Assembly (NCBI GenBank): GCA_041395445.1
Contig: JAWLAO010000004.1
Location: forward strand, 191,774-255,773
Direction of reading: 5' to 3'
Length of the DNA stretch: 64,000 bases
Origin: Gammaproteobacteria bacterium
Lineage (GTDB): Bacteria; Pseudomonadota; Gammaproteobacteria; Xanthomonadales; Marinicellaceae
A program made the translations under genes and the position numbers. Within the stretch, counting starts at the first letter, position 1; every line of letters begins with the position of its first letter. The notes beneath the pieces were generated by a model that was not told the DNA's origin, searched no databases, and was given only the letters and a program-made list of their open reading frames with translations. Positions 63,921 to 64,000 of the stretch are shown here, in pieces.

Positions 63921-64000
63921 TTCCCAAGTCGAGAATCGCTTTTGCGCCATCTGCCAGAAGTTGTCGTCCGACATTTCTGCCTAAATCTTGGGAATTATCG
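63913..64000 (-). CDS. hemC: Porphobilinogen deaminase, C-terminal end (partial)
   Basis: 28 codons at the window edge, running past it. The minus-strand frame reads NSQDLGRNVGRQLLADGA then KAILDLGND and stops at 63915-63913. This matches the C-terminal helix of HemC, where a Gly-x3-Leu-x-Gly-Ala pattern is typical. The overlap with hemD confirms the usual hemC-hemD order. The catalytic part lies outside the window. Confidence 0.85.
   Translation of the reverse strand, partial: DNSQDLGRNVGRQLLADGAKAILDLGND

Noticed and set aside
1..64000. CRISPR arrays, prophage genes, rRNA or tRNA genes
   Set aside because: No regularly spaced direct repeats, no phage structural genes and no tRNA-like cloverleaf were seen on reading both strands; a tRNAscan-type search would confirm this.

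Overview
The window is AT-rich chromosomal DNA of a gammaproteobacterium. Most genes are housekeeping genes typical of that class: petABC, rapA, pgpA, miaA, dtd, ubiK, a P-II protein, ispD-ispF, mgtE, rimI, purC and hemC-hemD. Three features point towards the Lysobacterales/Marinicella neighbourhood: paired ECF sigma factors and TPR-bearing serine/threonine kinases, secreted beta-helix proteins with a CSLREA-like N-terminus, and short C-terminal tails of the form IF-x-x-x-F-E/D. That placement is an inference. No rRNA, tRNA, CRISPR array, prophage or complete insertion sequence was seen.

Layout. 1-11 kb: an ECF sigma factor, a DegS-like protease, the cytochrome bc1 operon petABC with an intrinsic terminator, ugd, pgpA, rapA, and an overlapping PAP2 phosphatase/glycosyltransferase pair. 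11-22.6 kb: secreted proteins (a 189-aa exported protein, a large BNR/VPS10 protein with a LolA-like partner, two beta-helix proteins, two lipoproteins) surrounding the formaldehyde-detoxification pair adhC-fghA. 22.7-26.3 kb: ECF/kinase module 1, whose kinase gene carries a frameshift, then a GNAT gene. 26.3-28.9 kb: a decayed accessory island with an integron-type attC site, a two-gene cassette ending in a HEPN-like gene, a second ruined cassette gene, and an inverted pair of hairpin repeats. 28.9-40.8 kb: fhs, miaA, an LpxL-like gene, a CsrB/RsmZ-like small RNA locus, dtd, ggt, djlA, an amidohydrolase, a pteridine reductase, a MidA-like gene and a Do-type protease. 40.9-42.7 kb: a secreted-protein pseudogene. 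43-48.8 kb: ubiK, P-II, mgtE, rimI, ispFD and gmd. 48.9-54.5 kb: an OmpA/tandem-95 protein with an Hpt gene, an M48 protease, GlsB and a third beta-helix protein. 54.6-61.6 kb: ECF/kinase modules 2 and 3. 61.7-64 kb: Mpo1-like, purC, hemD and the 3' end of hemC.

Main discoveries. (1) An unannotated minus-strand RNA gene at about 32527-32707 has 11 GGA motifs, a strong intrinsic terminator and, about 60 bp upstream of its predicted start, a perfect 20-bp palindrome that fits the GacA/UvrY upstream activating sequence. It is a convincing CsrB/RsmZ-type CsrA-sponge candidate. (2) Four genes for exported proteins share the same bipartite upstream element, TGTCAG-N17-TGTTWA, each 57-62 bp before the start codon. 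One lies between a lipoprotein operon and ECF/kinase module 1, which suggests a dedicated regulon. (3) The 26.3-28.9 kb island is a remnant of an integrase-less integron cassette array with a decayed HEPN-type two-gene system.

Several genes are broken by single-base changes: kinase 1, the cassette genes, and the 41-kb secreted protein. Because most of the roughly 60 other genes are intact, real decay is more likely than general poor sequence quality, but read-level checks are needed.
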